A DNA stretch of 42,043 bases. It comes from Planctomycetota bacterium. Its GTDB lineage: Bacteria > Planctomycetota > J058 > JAJDCP01. Made by a program: the position numbers and the translations under genes. Shown in pieces: positions 26,432 through 34,194 of the stretch. The notes below the pieces were generated by a model that saw nothing but the letters and a program-made list of their open reading frames with translations, was not told where the DNA came from and ran no database searches. Location: the NCBI GenBank assembly GCA_029260765.1, contig JAJDCP010000141.1, positions 1 to 42,043 of the forward strand, given 5' to 3'. Position 1 is the first letter of the stretch. Each line of letters begins with the position of its first letter.

Positions 26432-27025
26432 ATGCAGATCGCCCTGCAGCTCAAGACTGCTCAATCGAATGCCGAGCGTCAGATCCAGGCGCTGGACCGC
26501 GTCGCCGACCGGTTGCGGCCTGCCCAGGTTCTTCGCTGGGTCGAGCGCGTGCTCGACGACCGTTGCGAACATATCGACCGCATCGGGCATTGCTTCCACA
26601 AGCGCACCAACGGCACGCTGAAGATCACCTTTGCGACCCCGCCGCAAGAGGTCAAAGAGATCTCTCACAAGCTTGCCCAGGCCTTGATGGGCGGGCAGGA
26701 CGCCAGCCAGCTCAAAGCCCAGTTGATCTCGTCATTCCGCTTCGCCGACGTAGCCGGGCGTATCCTGTTCGATTCGACGCTGCCGGTGGCCAGCGCCAAG
26801 CCAGGCCAGAAGTTGGCCAAGCTCCGGCGCGAGATGGCTGAGTGCCGCAGCAGCTTCAAGACCCGGCGCATGCCGCCGCGTTTGCTCCATGACCGCTGCC
26901 GCATGATCCTCAAGCAGGGCCGTCGCCTGCAGGACGAGCTCAGTTGCGAAGGCGAAGAGCTTGGCGCAGAGCTCGACTCGTTCAAGCGCTTCTCCGAGTT
27001 GGTCACGCGGGTCGCTGCCGCCTGA
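26432..27025 (+). CDS. Conserved-looking basic protein of unknown function
   Basis: A 197-residue protein that I do not recognise. It has no signal peptide or membrane helix. It is largely helical and basic, with His/Cys-containing stretches (DDRCEHIDRIGHCFHKRTNG and LLHDRCRMILKQGRRL). The cysteines and histidines could bind metal, but no standard spacing is seen. The ATG follows AGAGG by 7 nt. It has its own -10 element and is followed by a strong hairpin, so it is likely a single-gene unit placed just before groES-groEL. Base composition matches its neighbours. Confidence 0.75.
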   Translation: MQIALQLKTAQSNAERQIQALDRVADRLRPAQVLRWVERVLDDRCEHIDRIGHCFHKRTNGTLKITFATPPQEVKEISHKLAQALMGGQDASQLKAQLISSFRFADVAGRILFDSTLPVASAKPGQKLAKLRREMAECRSSFKTRRMPPRLLHDRCRMILKQGRRLQDELSCEGEELGAELDSFKRFSELVTRVAAA

Positions 27026-27048
27026 CCTGCTCGGGTGTTTTTCTCCGC

Positions 27049-27074
27049 ACGGCCGCCCCTTGCTGGGCGGCCGT
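27049..27074 (+). terminator. GC-rich hairpin after the 26432 gene
   Basis: A perfect 10-bp stem (ACGGCCGCCC / GGGCGGCCGT) with loop CTTGCT lies 23 nt after the stop codon. No U-tract follows, so termination efficiency is uncertain. Confidence 0.5.
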
Positions 27075-27182
27075 TGTGCATCTCCCCTCTGCCATCTGCC
27101 AGCCTGACAGGGCCCGTCGAGCCGTCCACGCGCATGTGTCAAACTGGCAGCGCCCAGGCATGAAGGCATGCGGTCTCCGCGT

Positions 27183-27199
27183 TTGGCACGCCTCTAGCT
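27183..27199 (+). promoter_or_regulatory. Sigma-54-like -24/-12 promoter upstream of groES
   Basis: TTGGCACG-N4-TAGCT matches the sigma-54 consensus TTGGCACG-N4-TTGCW with one mismatch in the conserved bases. The GG and GC dinucleotides are correctly spaced. Transcription would start near 27210. No sigma-70, sigma-32 or CIRCE (HrcA) site of good quality was found in the 260-nt gap. One such match can occur by chance in GC-rich DNA. Confidence 0.4.
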
Positions 27200-27214
27200 A
27201 TGGGCCTTGCACTC

Positions 27215-27231
27215 GCTCGCAGATGGCGAGC
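27215..27231 (+). promoter_or_regulatory. Short palindrome in the groES leader
   Basis: GCTCGC-AGATG-GCGAGC is a perfect 6-bp inverted repeat just after the predicted start of transcription. It could be a leader hairpin or a repressor site. It does not match CIRCE (TTAGCACTC-N9-GAGTGCTAA). Confidence 0.35.
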
Positions 27232-27285
27232 CCGGATGCACAAACCGGGTTGGCTGACAACAGCCCCCCTATCAGGAGAACTAGC

Positions 27286-27579
27286 ATGCCTACCATCCGT
27301 CCTCTTAACGACAAGATCGTCGTCAAGCGCCTCGAAGCCGAAGGGAAGACCAAAGGCGGCATTTACATCCCGGACACCGCGAAAGAAAAGCCCAAGGAAG
27401 GCCGCGTGGTCTCTTTGGGATCCGGCAAGCTGCTCGATTCTGGTGAGCGTGCTCCGTTCACCGTCAAGGAAAACGACCGCGTGCTGTTCAGCTCCTACGC
27501 TGGGACCGAGATCAAGGTCGATGGCGAAGAGCTTCTGATCATGTCCGAGGATGACATCCTCGCCGTCGTGAGCGAATAA
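27286..27579 (+). CDS. groS: Co-chaperonin GroES (Hsp10)
   Basis: Heptameric lid of the GroEL folding chamber, acting in the cytoplasm. The 97 residues show the N-terminal RPLNDKIVVKRLE and the mobile loop EGKTKGGIYIPDTAKEKP with the hydrophobic IYI contact for GroEL. The normal ending EELLIMSEDDILAVV is also present. The ATG follows AGGAG by 7 nt. groEL begins 28 nt after the stop, the standard groES-groEL order. Confidence 0.98.
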   Translation: MPTIRPLNDKIVVKRLEAEGKTKGGIYIPDTAKEKPKEGRVVSLGSGKLLDSGERAPFTVKENDRVLFSSYAGTEIKVDGEELLIMSEDDILAVVSE

Positions 27580-27607
27580 CTCCAGCAAGCTGAGAGAGGT
27601 ACTTTCC

Positions 27608-29281
27608 ATGGCTCCCAAGAAGATCGCTTTCGATCAGGAAGTGCGTAATTCGATCCGACGCGGTGTGCGCCAGCTGGCGCGCGCTGTCAAAATCACGCTC
27701 GGCCCGCGCGGCCGCAACGTGATCCTCGAGAAGTCCTTCGGCGCGCCGACCGTCACCAAAGACGGCGTGACCGTGGCCAAAGAAATCGTGCTCGAAGATG
27801 CCTATGAGAACATGGGCGCCCAGATGGTCAAAGAGGTCTCGGCCAAGACCTCCGACCTCGCTGGCGACGGCACCACCACCGCCACCGTGCTGGCTGAGAG
27901 CATCTTTGAAGAAGGTCTGAAGAACGTTGTCGCCGGAACCAACCCGATGGGCATCCAGCGCGGCATCAAGAAGGCCGTCGAGATGATCGTGGGCAAGCTC
28001 GAGTCGATGTCCAAGAAGATCACCGAATCCGAAGAGATCGAGCAGGTCGGCACCATCGCCGCCAACAACGATCCTGAGATCGGCAAGATGATCGCTGAGG
28101 CGATGGAGAAAGTCGGCAAGGATGGCGTCATCACTGTCGAAGAAGGCAAGAGCCTGGACACGGCCGTCGACTGGGTCGAAGGCATGCAGTTCGACAAGGG
28201 TTACCTCAGCGCGCACTTCGCCACCAACCAGGAGATGGAGTGCACTCTCGAGGACGCCCTGGTGTTGATCTTCGAGAAGAAGCTCAGCAACCTGCGCTCC
28301 CTTCTGCCGCTGCTGGAGAAGGTCGCGAAGTCGGGCCGTCCGCTGTTGGTGATCGCCGAGGATGTCGAAGGCGAGGCTCTGGCCACGCTGGTCGTCAACC
28401 ACCTGCGCGGCACCTTCACCTGTTGCGCCGTCAAAGCCCCCGGCTTCGGCGACCGCCGCAAGGCGATGCTCGAAGACATCGCGGTCCTGACCGGCGGCAC
28501 CGCAGTTTTCGAAGACCTGGGTCTGGAGCTGGAGAAGTTCGAGCTCGACAACCTGGGCCGTGCCAAGAAAGTCGTGATCACCAAAGACGACACCACGATC
28601 ATCGAAGGTGCCGGCGAAGCCGAGCAGATCAGGGGCCGGATCGCTCAGATCAAGGCCGAGATCGACAACTCGAGCTCCGACTACGACATCGAGAAGCTGC
28701 GTGAGCGCCTGGCCAAGCTGGCCGGTGGTGTGGCCCAGATCAATGTCGGCGCGGCGACTGAAGTCGAGATGAAAGAGAAGAAGGCGCGCGTCGAAGACGC
28801 CCTGCACGCGACCCGTGCGGCTGTCGAAGAGGGCATCCTGCCTGGTGGTGGCGTAGCCTACCTGCGCGCTCTGTCGGTGCTCGATGGCATCGACGCCAGC
28901 GACGAAGAGGCCGTGGGCATCGCGATCGTGCGGCGTGCGCTCGAGGCACCGATCAAGCAGATCGCCACGAATGCAGGCTACGACGGCTCGATCGTCTGTG
29001 CCCGCGTCAAGTCTGAAGAGGGCAGTGTGGGCTTCAACGCTGCGACCGGTGAGTACGAAGACCTGGTTGCCTGCGGCGTCATCGACCCGACCAAGGTGAC
29101 CCGTAGCGCGTTGCAGAACGCGGCTTCGATCTCTGGGCTGCTGTTGACGACCGATTGCATGATCTCCGAGATCCCCGAAGATGCTCCCGCGATGCCCGCT
29201 GGTGGCGGCCCCGGCATGGGTGGCATGGGTGGCAGGGGCGGCATGGGCGGCATGGGCGGCATGGGTGGCATGGGCTTCTGA
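27608..29281 (+). CDS. groL: Chaperonin GroEL (Hsp60)
   Basis: ATP-driven tetradecameric folding chamber of 557 residues, close to the usual 540-550. Typical segments include LARAVKITLGPRGRNVILEKSFG, the nucleotide-binding SDLAGDGTTTATVLAE and GGGVAYLRAL. The C-terminal tail is Gly-Gly-Met rich (repeated GGMGGMGG and ending GMGF), as in most GroELs that line the cavity floor. The N-terminal IAFDQEVRNSIRRGVRQLARAV resembles planctomycete GroELs (from memory). The ATG follows AGAGAGG by 8 nt. It ends the operon, with an intrinsic terminator 25 nt after its stop. Confidence 0.98.
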   Translation: MAPKKIAFDQEVRNSIRRGVRQLARAVKITLGPRGRNVILEKSFGAPTVTKDGVTVAKEIVLEDAYENMGAQMVKEVSAKTSDLAGDGTTTATVLAESIFEEGLKNVVAGTNPMGIQRGIKKAVEMIVGKLESMSKKITESEEIEQVGTIAANNDPEIGKMIAEAMEKVGKDGVITVEEGKSLDTAVDWVEGMQFDKGYLSAHFATNQEMECTLEDALVLIFEKKLSNLRSLLPLLEKVAKSGRPLLVIAEDVEGEALATLVVNHLRGTFTCCAVKAPGFGDRRKAMLEDIAVLTGGTAVFEDLGLELEKFELDNLGRAKKVVITKDDTTIIEGAGEAEQIRGRIAQIKAEIDNSSSDYDIEKLRERLAKLAGGVAQINVGAATEVEMKEKKARVEDALHATRAAVEEGILPGGGVAYLRALSVLDGIDASDEEAVGIAIVRRALEAPIKQIATNAGYDGSIVCARVKSEEGSVGFNAATGEYEDLVACGVIDPTKVTRSALQNAASISGLLLTTDCMISEIPEDAPAMPAGGGPGMGGMGGRGGMGGMGGMGGMGF

Positions 29282-29306
29282 GAGCTCTCCCCCTTTCCCT
29301 CGCTGC

Positions 29307-29334
29307 AACCGGCCTTCGGGCCGGTTCTTTTTTT
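29307..29334 (+). terminator. Intrinsic terminator of groES-groEL
   Basis: An 8-bp stem (AACCGGCC / GGCCGGTT) closes on the stable tetraloop TTCG and is followed by C and seven T. Confidence 0.95.
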
Positions 29335-29397
29335 GCCTGCACACTCGCGAGGCAGGTTCCGTCGCGGGCCGTTGGAGGCGAATTTCTCCATCCGGAT

Positions 29398-29426
29398 TGA
29401 CGCGCCTGACGTCCATCAGGCAGACT
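29398..29426 (+). promoter_or_regulatory. Candidate promoter with internal dyad before the FnIII gene
   Basis: TTGACG (29398-29403) and CAGACT (29421-29426) are 17 nt apart; the -35 is good and the -10 poor. The spacer carries the inverted repeat GCCTGA-N6-TCAGGC (29404-29421), which could bind a regulator. Confidence 0.3.
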
Positions 29427-29513
29427 GCATCAGCTTTCCCGGAGGCTTCGGCGGTAGCGGCACCATCGACCGCCTGGCGCAAGGACCGCAGTCTCCCAGC
29501 CTTGAGGTACACC

Positions 29514-32123
29514 ATGAGTCCGATCCTTTCTCGCTGTCTGTTGTTCCTGCTGATGTTTGGCGCGTCCCTCTGGGCGCAGGAGACATCGCGCATCACGCGC
29601 AGGCAGGTCGCCATTCCCCGCGACCTCTACTTCGACTTCGACGCGCAGACGGTGCTGAGCCGTGCGCGGGTCGGCGATCTGGTGGCGGACATCCAGGTGG
29701 TTCGCAGCGGGCAGACTCTGAACATCGTGCCTCTGCAGGGGACCCGTGTCAGTGTGTCCGAACCTGTCGATGGCGAAGGGCTGGCACGTCTGCTCGAGAG
29801 CCCCTCAGACGAGCCGTTCAGCCCTCAGCCAGACAGCGATTTCTATCTGCGCACCGACCAGGGCAACTATGCCCGGGCGCGGGTGTTGTACGTCGATCTG
29901 GGCTTGTCGATGCAAGAAGCGCTGGAGGTGGGGTTGGTCGTCGCCTACCAGCACGATGGCACGCCGCGATTCCCCGAGCCCGTGCCCGGTGTCAGCAGCC
30001 AGTACGCTGATGGGGTCTTGCAGCTGTCCTGGGAAGGCGAAGGCTTGACGAAGGTCTGGCGGCAAGTCGGCGATGAGGATCGCTGGGAAGAAGTCGGCGC
30101 CGGCCGGGGAAGCCTCGAGGTCGCGGGCCTTGAAGAAGACATGCCCTACCACTTCCGCCTCGCGCGATGGCTGCCGGAGATCGGTGAGTCTGAGCCGCGC
30201 TACCTGCCGGTGTACACCTCCAACGGGATGATCTGGGGCGAGGCGAGCTGGTCGCAGGATATGGGCAACGGAGAGGTCGAGCTGCGCTTCGACTGCTCCG
30301 AGGATGGCCCGGTCGACCTGCGTCTGCGGACCTGGGGACAGCTGTTCATCGAGACCGTCCATGGCGCGGGGGTGGTGCGGGTCGGCAACGGTCTGGGCCG
30401 CTTCTATGAGCTGCAGGAGCTGCCAGAGGATGGCTTCAGGGGGGGGTCGCATCAGGCTGGCAGCGGAGACATTTTCGCGTTCCGTGACCGCTTCGGCCGC
30501 ACGGGCAAGTTGCTCGTCTCTACCGAGAATTGGTGGAGTGGGCGGGTGGTCTACACCTTGTCCAAAGATGGCGCGGCCCGGCTGCCCGAGGGCCCCGAAG
30601 GACTGCAGGGCGAGGTCGCGGAGCTGACCGCGCAGCTGTCCTGGCAGCCCGTGGATGGGGCGACGGGCTACCGTGTCTACAGCATCGAAGACCTCGGCCG
30701 CTTGCCTGAGTTTCAGGTCGAGACCGCCGAGCCCCAAGCCGCACTGCAAGAGCTTGATGCCAACGCGCTACACCGGTGTGCCGTCAGCTGGTTCGATGCG
30801 TCGGGACGCGAGTCGGGGCTGCGGGTGTTGAACCTCGACACCTTCCCCGAGAGCTGGCGCTACGGAACCTTCACGCTCAGCGCGAACAAGGGGTACAACT
30901 TCGCCGAGGACAAGGTCGTCGAGTACACCGGCAACGAAGAAGTCGATGTGGCCACCTGGGACAGCGAGGGCTATTCGCTGTTTGGCAGCTTCGGCCTGGC
31001 GCAGCCCTACAACTGGGATGCTACCGAGCCGCCGCCTCCGTTCGGCCGCATCGACCTGAACGCGCGCGAATACCTGCAGAACGTCCAGCAGAATGTCTAC
31101 CTGGACCCGAATGGTCCGGGTGCCTTCTGGATCAAGACCAGCAGTGGCGACTTCGTCCAGGCGCAGGTGATCTCCCGCACCAACTCGATGATGCAGCGGA
31201 TGGCTCCGATGGGCGTCGTCCAGTGGGATGAGAGTGCCCAGCAGGGCGAGGTTGTGTTCGAGTATGTGTTTGTCCACCTGGACACCACCACCCGCATGGA
31301 GATCCTGGCATCCAGCGCCATTCCCTTGTCCGAGAAGGAGGCGGCCCAAGTCCCTGGGCTGATCGATGGGCTCGAGGCGATGCCGGATGAGCGGGACCAG
31401 GCTGAAAAGGCGTTGATCGACATGGGAACAGGCGTCGTGCCGATGCTGAAGGCTGCGATGGAGGAAGGCCTGTCGGTGGAGGCGGAGTTCCGAGTGTTGC
31501 GGATCATCGACGAGCTTTGGAACCAACCGGTTGCCATGACCGACGAGTGGGGGATGGCCGGAGGCATGGTGATGCCTGTGCCGCCGATGGGGTTTGAGTT
31601 TGGTGCGGAGCTGGCGTTGCCCTTCGGTGAGGAGATCTTCGAAGAGCTCGGTAGCAATCCATGGGACGACGCCGAGGTCGATGAGTTCGCCAGCTACACG
31701 ATGACGAGCCCGATGCTGGGCGTCGCGGGAACGCTGGATCTGACAGTGACAGCTGTCAGCGACGATGGAGTCGAGATCGAAGCAGAGATGGACTCCGATG
31801 CACAACAGAGCATCGAGAACGTTCTGGTGGCTCCCGGGGAGTGGCTCCATTTCCCCAGCTCGTTCGAGCTCGGGGCGATGGGGGCGGTGCTCGACGAAGA
31901 ATATACCGTCAGCGACGAAGAGCTGGAGGTCGGCGATACGACCTATAGCTGTAAGAAGGTCGAGCTTCCCTTCGGTATGAATGCCGCGGGTATGGAGGGA
32001 GCTATGAGGATCTGGTACAGCCCAGAAGTGCACGTGTACGGTATGGTCCGGCTCGAGCTGGACATCATGGGTACCACAGTCGTGATCGAGCTCGACGAGT
32101 CCGGCAAGGGCGGGGACGAGTAG
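29514..32123 (+). CDS. Secreted multi-domain protein with FnIII-like and HEAT-like segments
   Basis: An 869-residue exported protein with signal peptide MSPILSRCLLFLLMFGASLWA. Two fibronectin-III-like modules are visible. One is about 153-234 (GVLQLSWEGEG, then YHFRLARWLPEIGESEPRYL). The other is about 357-442 (AQLSWQPVDGATGYRVYSI). Similar short beta segments recur (DFYLRTDQGNYARARVLYVD and FWIKTSSGDFVQAQV). A HEAT-like helix pair is at about 616-672 (QAEKALIDMGTGVVPMLKAA). The last 150 residues are beta-rich and unassigned. The ATG follows GAGG by 6 nt. It converges with the ABC ATPase gene, and the two stop codons are one base apart with no terminator between them. Probably a periplasmic or surface protein; function unknown. 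Confidence 0.85.
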   Translation: MSPILSRCLLFLLMFGASLWAQETSRITRRQVAIPRDLYFDFDAQTVLSRARVGDLVADIQVVRSGQTLNIVPLQGTRVSVSEPVDGEGLARLLESPSDEPFSPQPDSDFYLRTDQGNYARARVLYVDLGLSMQEALEVGLVVAYQHDGTPRFPEPVPGVSSQYADGVLQLSWEGEGLTKVWRQVGDEDRWEEVGAGRGSLEVAGLEEDMPYHFRLARWLPEIGESEPRYLPVYTSNGMIWGEASWSQDMGNGEVELRFDCSEDGPVDLRLRTWGQLFIETVHGAGVVRVGNGLGRFYELQELPEDGFRGGSHQAGSGDIFAFRDRFGRTGKLLVSTENWWSGRVVYTLSKDGAARLPEGPEGLQGEVAELTAQLSWQPVDGATGYRVYSIEDLGRLPEFQVETAEPQAALQELDANALHRCAVSWFDASGRESGLRVLNLDTFPESWRYGTFTLSANKGYNFAEDKVVEYTGNEEVDVATWDSEGYSLFGSFGLAQPYNWDATEPPPPFGRIDLNAREYLQNVQQNVYLDPNGPGAFWIKTSSGDFVQAQVISRTNSMMQRMAPMGVVQWDESAQQGEVVFEYVFVHLDTTTRMEILASSAIPLSEKEAAQVPGLIDGLEAMPDERDQAEKALIDMGTGVVPMLKAAMEEGLSVEAEFRVLRIIDELWNQPVAMTDEWGMAGGMVMPVPPMGFEFGAELALPFGEEIFEELGSNPWDDAEVDEFASYTMTSPMLGVAGTLDLTVTAVSDDGVEIEAEMDSDAQQSIENVLVAPGEWLHFPSSFELGAMGAVLDEEYTVSDEELEVGDTTYSCKKVELPFGMNAAGMEGAMRIWYSPEVHVYGMVRLELDIMGTTVVIELDESGKGGDE

Positions 32124-32124
32124 C

Positions 32125-32895
32125 TCACGCCATCAGATCGTCGAGCAGGGCGCTGGCCGAGGCCGTCTTCTGCCCGGTGATCTCGAGGTAGATGCGTTCG
32201 AGGTCTGCCTCGGGCTGACCGATCTGTTCACGGAGCGCATCGAGACTGCCGCACGCGAGCAGTGAGCCGCGATGCAAGATCGCCACACGCTGGCAGGTCT
32301 TCTCGATGAACTCGAGGATGTGCGACGAGATCAACAGGCTGCGTCCACGTTCGGTCCACTCTTGCAAGATGCTGCGGAAGAGTGTGATGCTCGGTGGATC
32401 GAGGCCGCTGGTCGGCTCATCGAGCAGCATCAGCGGGGCGTCTGCCAGCAGGCAGCAGGCCAACGCGGTCTTGCGGCGCATACCGGTAGAATAGCTGCCC
32501 ACGGCTCGCTGGCCATCATCGCCCAGACCGAGATGCTCGAGCAGATGGGCGGTCTTGGCCGAGACACGCGCGACCCCTCGCAGACCGCCTACGAAGTCGA
32601 GCAGCTCGACGGCGGAGAGCTCGGGAAACAGGCTGGTGCTCTCGGGCAGATAGGAGAGCTGTCGGCGCGCGCCGACAGGGTCTTCGCGCATCGAGACACC
32701 GCCGAGACGCACCTCGCCCGCGTCGGGTTGCAGCAGCCCGATCACGATACGGTTCAAGGTGGTCTTGCCGGAGCCATTGGCCCCCAACAGGCCGAACGCC
32801 TCACCCGGTTGGACCTGCAGCGAGACATCGCGCAGCGCCTGGCACGCGCCGAAGCTCTTGGAGATCCCGTTCAGCTGCAGCGGCACATTGTCCAT
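32125..32895 (-). CDS. ABC-2-type transporter ATP-binding protein
   Basis: Cytoplasmic ATPase subunit of 256 residues. Walker A is GANGSGKTT, the signature is YSTGMRRK (in place of LSGGQ), Walker B is LMLLDEP and the switch histidine is in LLISSHILEF. The signature variant and the sequence SGLDPPSI are typical of the ABC-2/CcmA-like exporter group. No permease gene is next to it in the window, so the partner must be elsewhere or beyond. Its ATG overlaps the stop of the STAS-ATPase gene by one base (ATGA), which indicates translational coupling and a shared transcript. Confidence 0.93.
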   Translation of the reverse strand: MDNVPLQLNGISKSFGACQALRDVSLQVQPGEAFGLLGANGSGKTTLNRIVIGLLQPDAGEVRLGGVSMREDPVGARRQLSYLPESTSLFPELSAVELLDFVGGLRGVARVSAKTAHLLEHLGLGDDGQRAVGSYSTGMRRKTALACCLLADAPLMLLDEPTSGLDPPSITLFRSILQEWTERGRSLLISSHILEFIEKTCQRVAILHRGSLLACGSLDALREQIGQPEADLERIYLEITGQKTASASALLDDLMA

Positions 32896-33887
32896 CAGCG
32901 GTTCTTGAACAGCCTGAAGACGTTTCCGCCCTTGGGGTGGGAGCGGATCTCGAACTCATCAAGCACCCGCCGCACCGAAGCGAAGTAGCTGTTGACGCGC
33001 ACCGGGTCGAGGCGCTGTCCGTAGTCGGAGACCTTGATCTCCATGCCGCGTCCGTTGGTCGAGACGAGCACATGGTAGATGGAGCGTGGATCGTTCTTAT
33101 AGACCAGACTGCTCAGGCCGCTGGTCACGTCGTGCAGAGCCCGTTTGACCGCGTCGACCTTGGCCCCCGGCCCGAACAGGCGGGTCGCCAGTACCGACAC
33201 GAAGGCGTTGAGACCTTCAGCCGCCTCCGCCGTACACGGCACCGAGATCTGCACCGGTTGCGGGGCTTCGGGAGCCGCAAAGCTCTGGCTGCCGCTGTCC
33301 TGCACCGTCACTACCGTGTAGCAGCGTGGGCAGCGGAAAGCCCCTGGCGCGGCGAACTCGAGCGCGGTGCTGCAGCGCTGACAGTCGGCTACCAGGGGAA
33401 AGCGCGGTCCCGCCTCGGAACGGGAAGGCCCCGCAGAGCGTGAGGAGTCGGAGCTCGGCGACGAGCGCTGGGCTGGTGCAGCCGGCGCGCGCGGTTCGGG
33501 TCCGGGTTTGGCGGGCTCCGCCTTGGCCGGCGGGTTCTTGAGCGCGGAAAGGGCCGATTTGACGTCGGAAGCGATCTCAAAGAACACATGCAGGCCGAGC
33601 ATCTCGATGACGATCTTGACCTTGGGCGGCACCCGAATCAGTGCCAGGCCCCCCTGGACCCCCCGGAAGACGTCGCGGAATTTGACAAGTGCTCCCAGAC
33701 CCGTCGAGTTGACATAGCGCACGCTGTTCATGTCGAGGATCAAGAACTTGACGCCGCGCTCACTGGCCCCGGTGAGCGTGTTCTGGAACTCGGTGACCGT
33801 TGAGCCATCGATCACGCCGCTCACTTGAGCGACGACGGTGGATTCGTCCCCGTCAAGGCTCTTGAACTGGATGTCCAGACCGGCCAT
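32895..33887 (-). CDS. STAS domain - zinc ribbon - anti-sigma-kinase-like ATPase fusion
   Basis: A 330-residue protein joining parts that normally act as separate partners in sigma-factor partner switching. Residues 1-115 are a STAS (antagonist) domain with the phospho-acceptor region YVNSTGLGAL (Ser61 or Thr62). A Pro/Ala/Ser-rich linker follows (118-165). Next is a zinc ribbon with Cys169, Cys172, Cys186 and Cys189. Residues 213-330 resemble RsbW/SpoIIAB-type HATPase. That ATPase looks degenerate: the N-box position reads ALHDVTSGLSSLVY without the expected Asn, and the G1-like motif is DYGQRLD. It may bind a partner rather than phosphorylate. GGGAG lies 6 nt before the ATG and a strong promoter is at 33946-33973. 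It is coupled to the ABC ATPase gene. Confidence 0.85.
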   Translation of the reverse strand: MAGLDIQFKSLDGDESTVVAQVSGVIDGSTVTEFQNTLTGASERGVKFLILDMNSVRYVNSTGLGALVKFRDVFRGVQGGLALIRVPPKVKIVIEMLGLHVFFEIASDVKSALSALKNPPAKAEPAKPGPEPRAPAAPAQRSSPSSDSSRSAGPSRSEAGPRFPLVADCQRCSTALEFAAPGAFRCPRCYTVVTVQDSGSQSFAAPEAPQPVQISVPCTAEAAEGLNAFVSVLATRLFGPGAKVDAVKRALHDVTSGLSSLVYKNDPRSIYHVLVSTNGRGMEIKVSDYGQRLDPVRVNSYFASVRRVLDEFEIRSHPKGGNVFRLFKNR

Positions 33888-33945
33888 GGGATGCTCCCGA
33901 CTTGACGTTCAAGGGAACGATACAGAGATCTCTGCAAGAGCATGC

Positions 33946-33973
33946 ATTGTAGACGTATCCGGCGAAAAGTCAA
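33946..33973 (-). promoter_or_regulatory. Strong sigma-70-type promoter for the STAS-ABC unit
   Basis: On the minus strand, TTGACT (33968-33973) and TACAAT (33946-33951) are 16 nt apart; each has one mismatch to consensus. Transcription would start near 33939, about 50 nt before the ATG. Confidence 0.75.
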
Positions 33974-34099
33974 CAGGAGCACAGGGGGTCTGCGAAAGCA
34001 GCTGACGGCAGCAGCAGCGCCAGGAATCTCGCCGCAGGGCAGGCCGGCTCCAAGCTCGGTGACCCTCTTCTCGAGGCCCCTCTGGTGGTCTCGCCCGCG

Positions 34100-34128
34100 T
34101 TGCGTCGCTGCCTGTGGTCTGGTATCCT
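34100..34128 (+). promoter_or_regulatory. Sigma-70-type promoter with extended -10 for the PKT-repeat gene
   Basis: TTGCGT (34100-34105), a 17-nt spacer ending in TGG, and TATCCT (34123-34128) give a fair extended -10 promoter. The leader would be about 60 nt. Between this promoter and the divergent one, the remaining 33974-34099 shows nothing recognisable. Confidence 0.55.
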
Positions 34129-34194
34129 CCGAGAAGATCTGCTACGGGCGCTTGACCGCGTCTTCCACCGGGTTCACACCGGAGGGATGGGTTC

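Noticed and set aside
27201..27240. CIRCE-like element before groES (TTGCACTC ... GCGAG)
   Set aside because: Only the left half resembles TTAGCACTC. The right half GAGTGCTAA is missing at the required 9-nt spacing.
32125..33887. Two-component sensor kinase and transporter pair
   Set aside because: The upstream protein has no DHp histidine or kinase G2 box. The STAS and zinc-ribbon parts point to partner switching instead.
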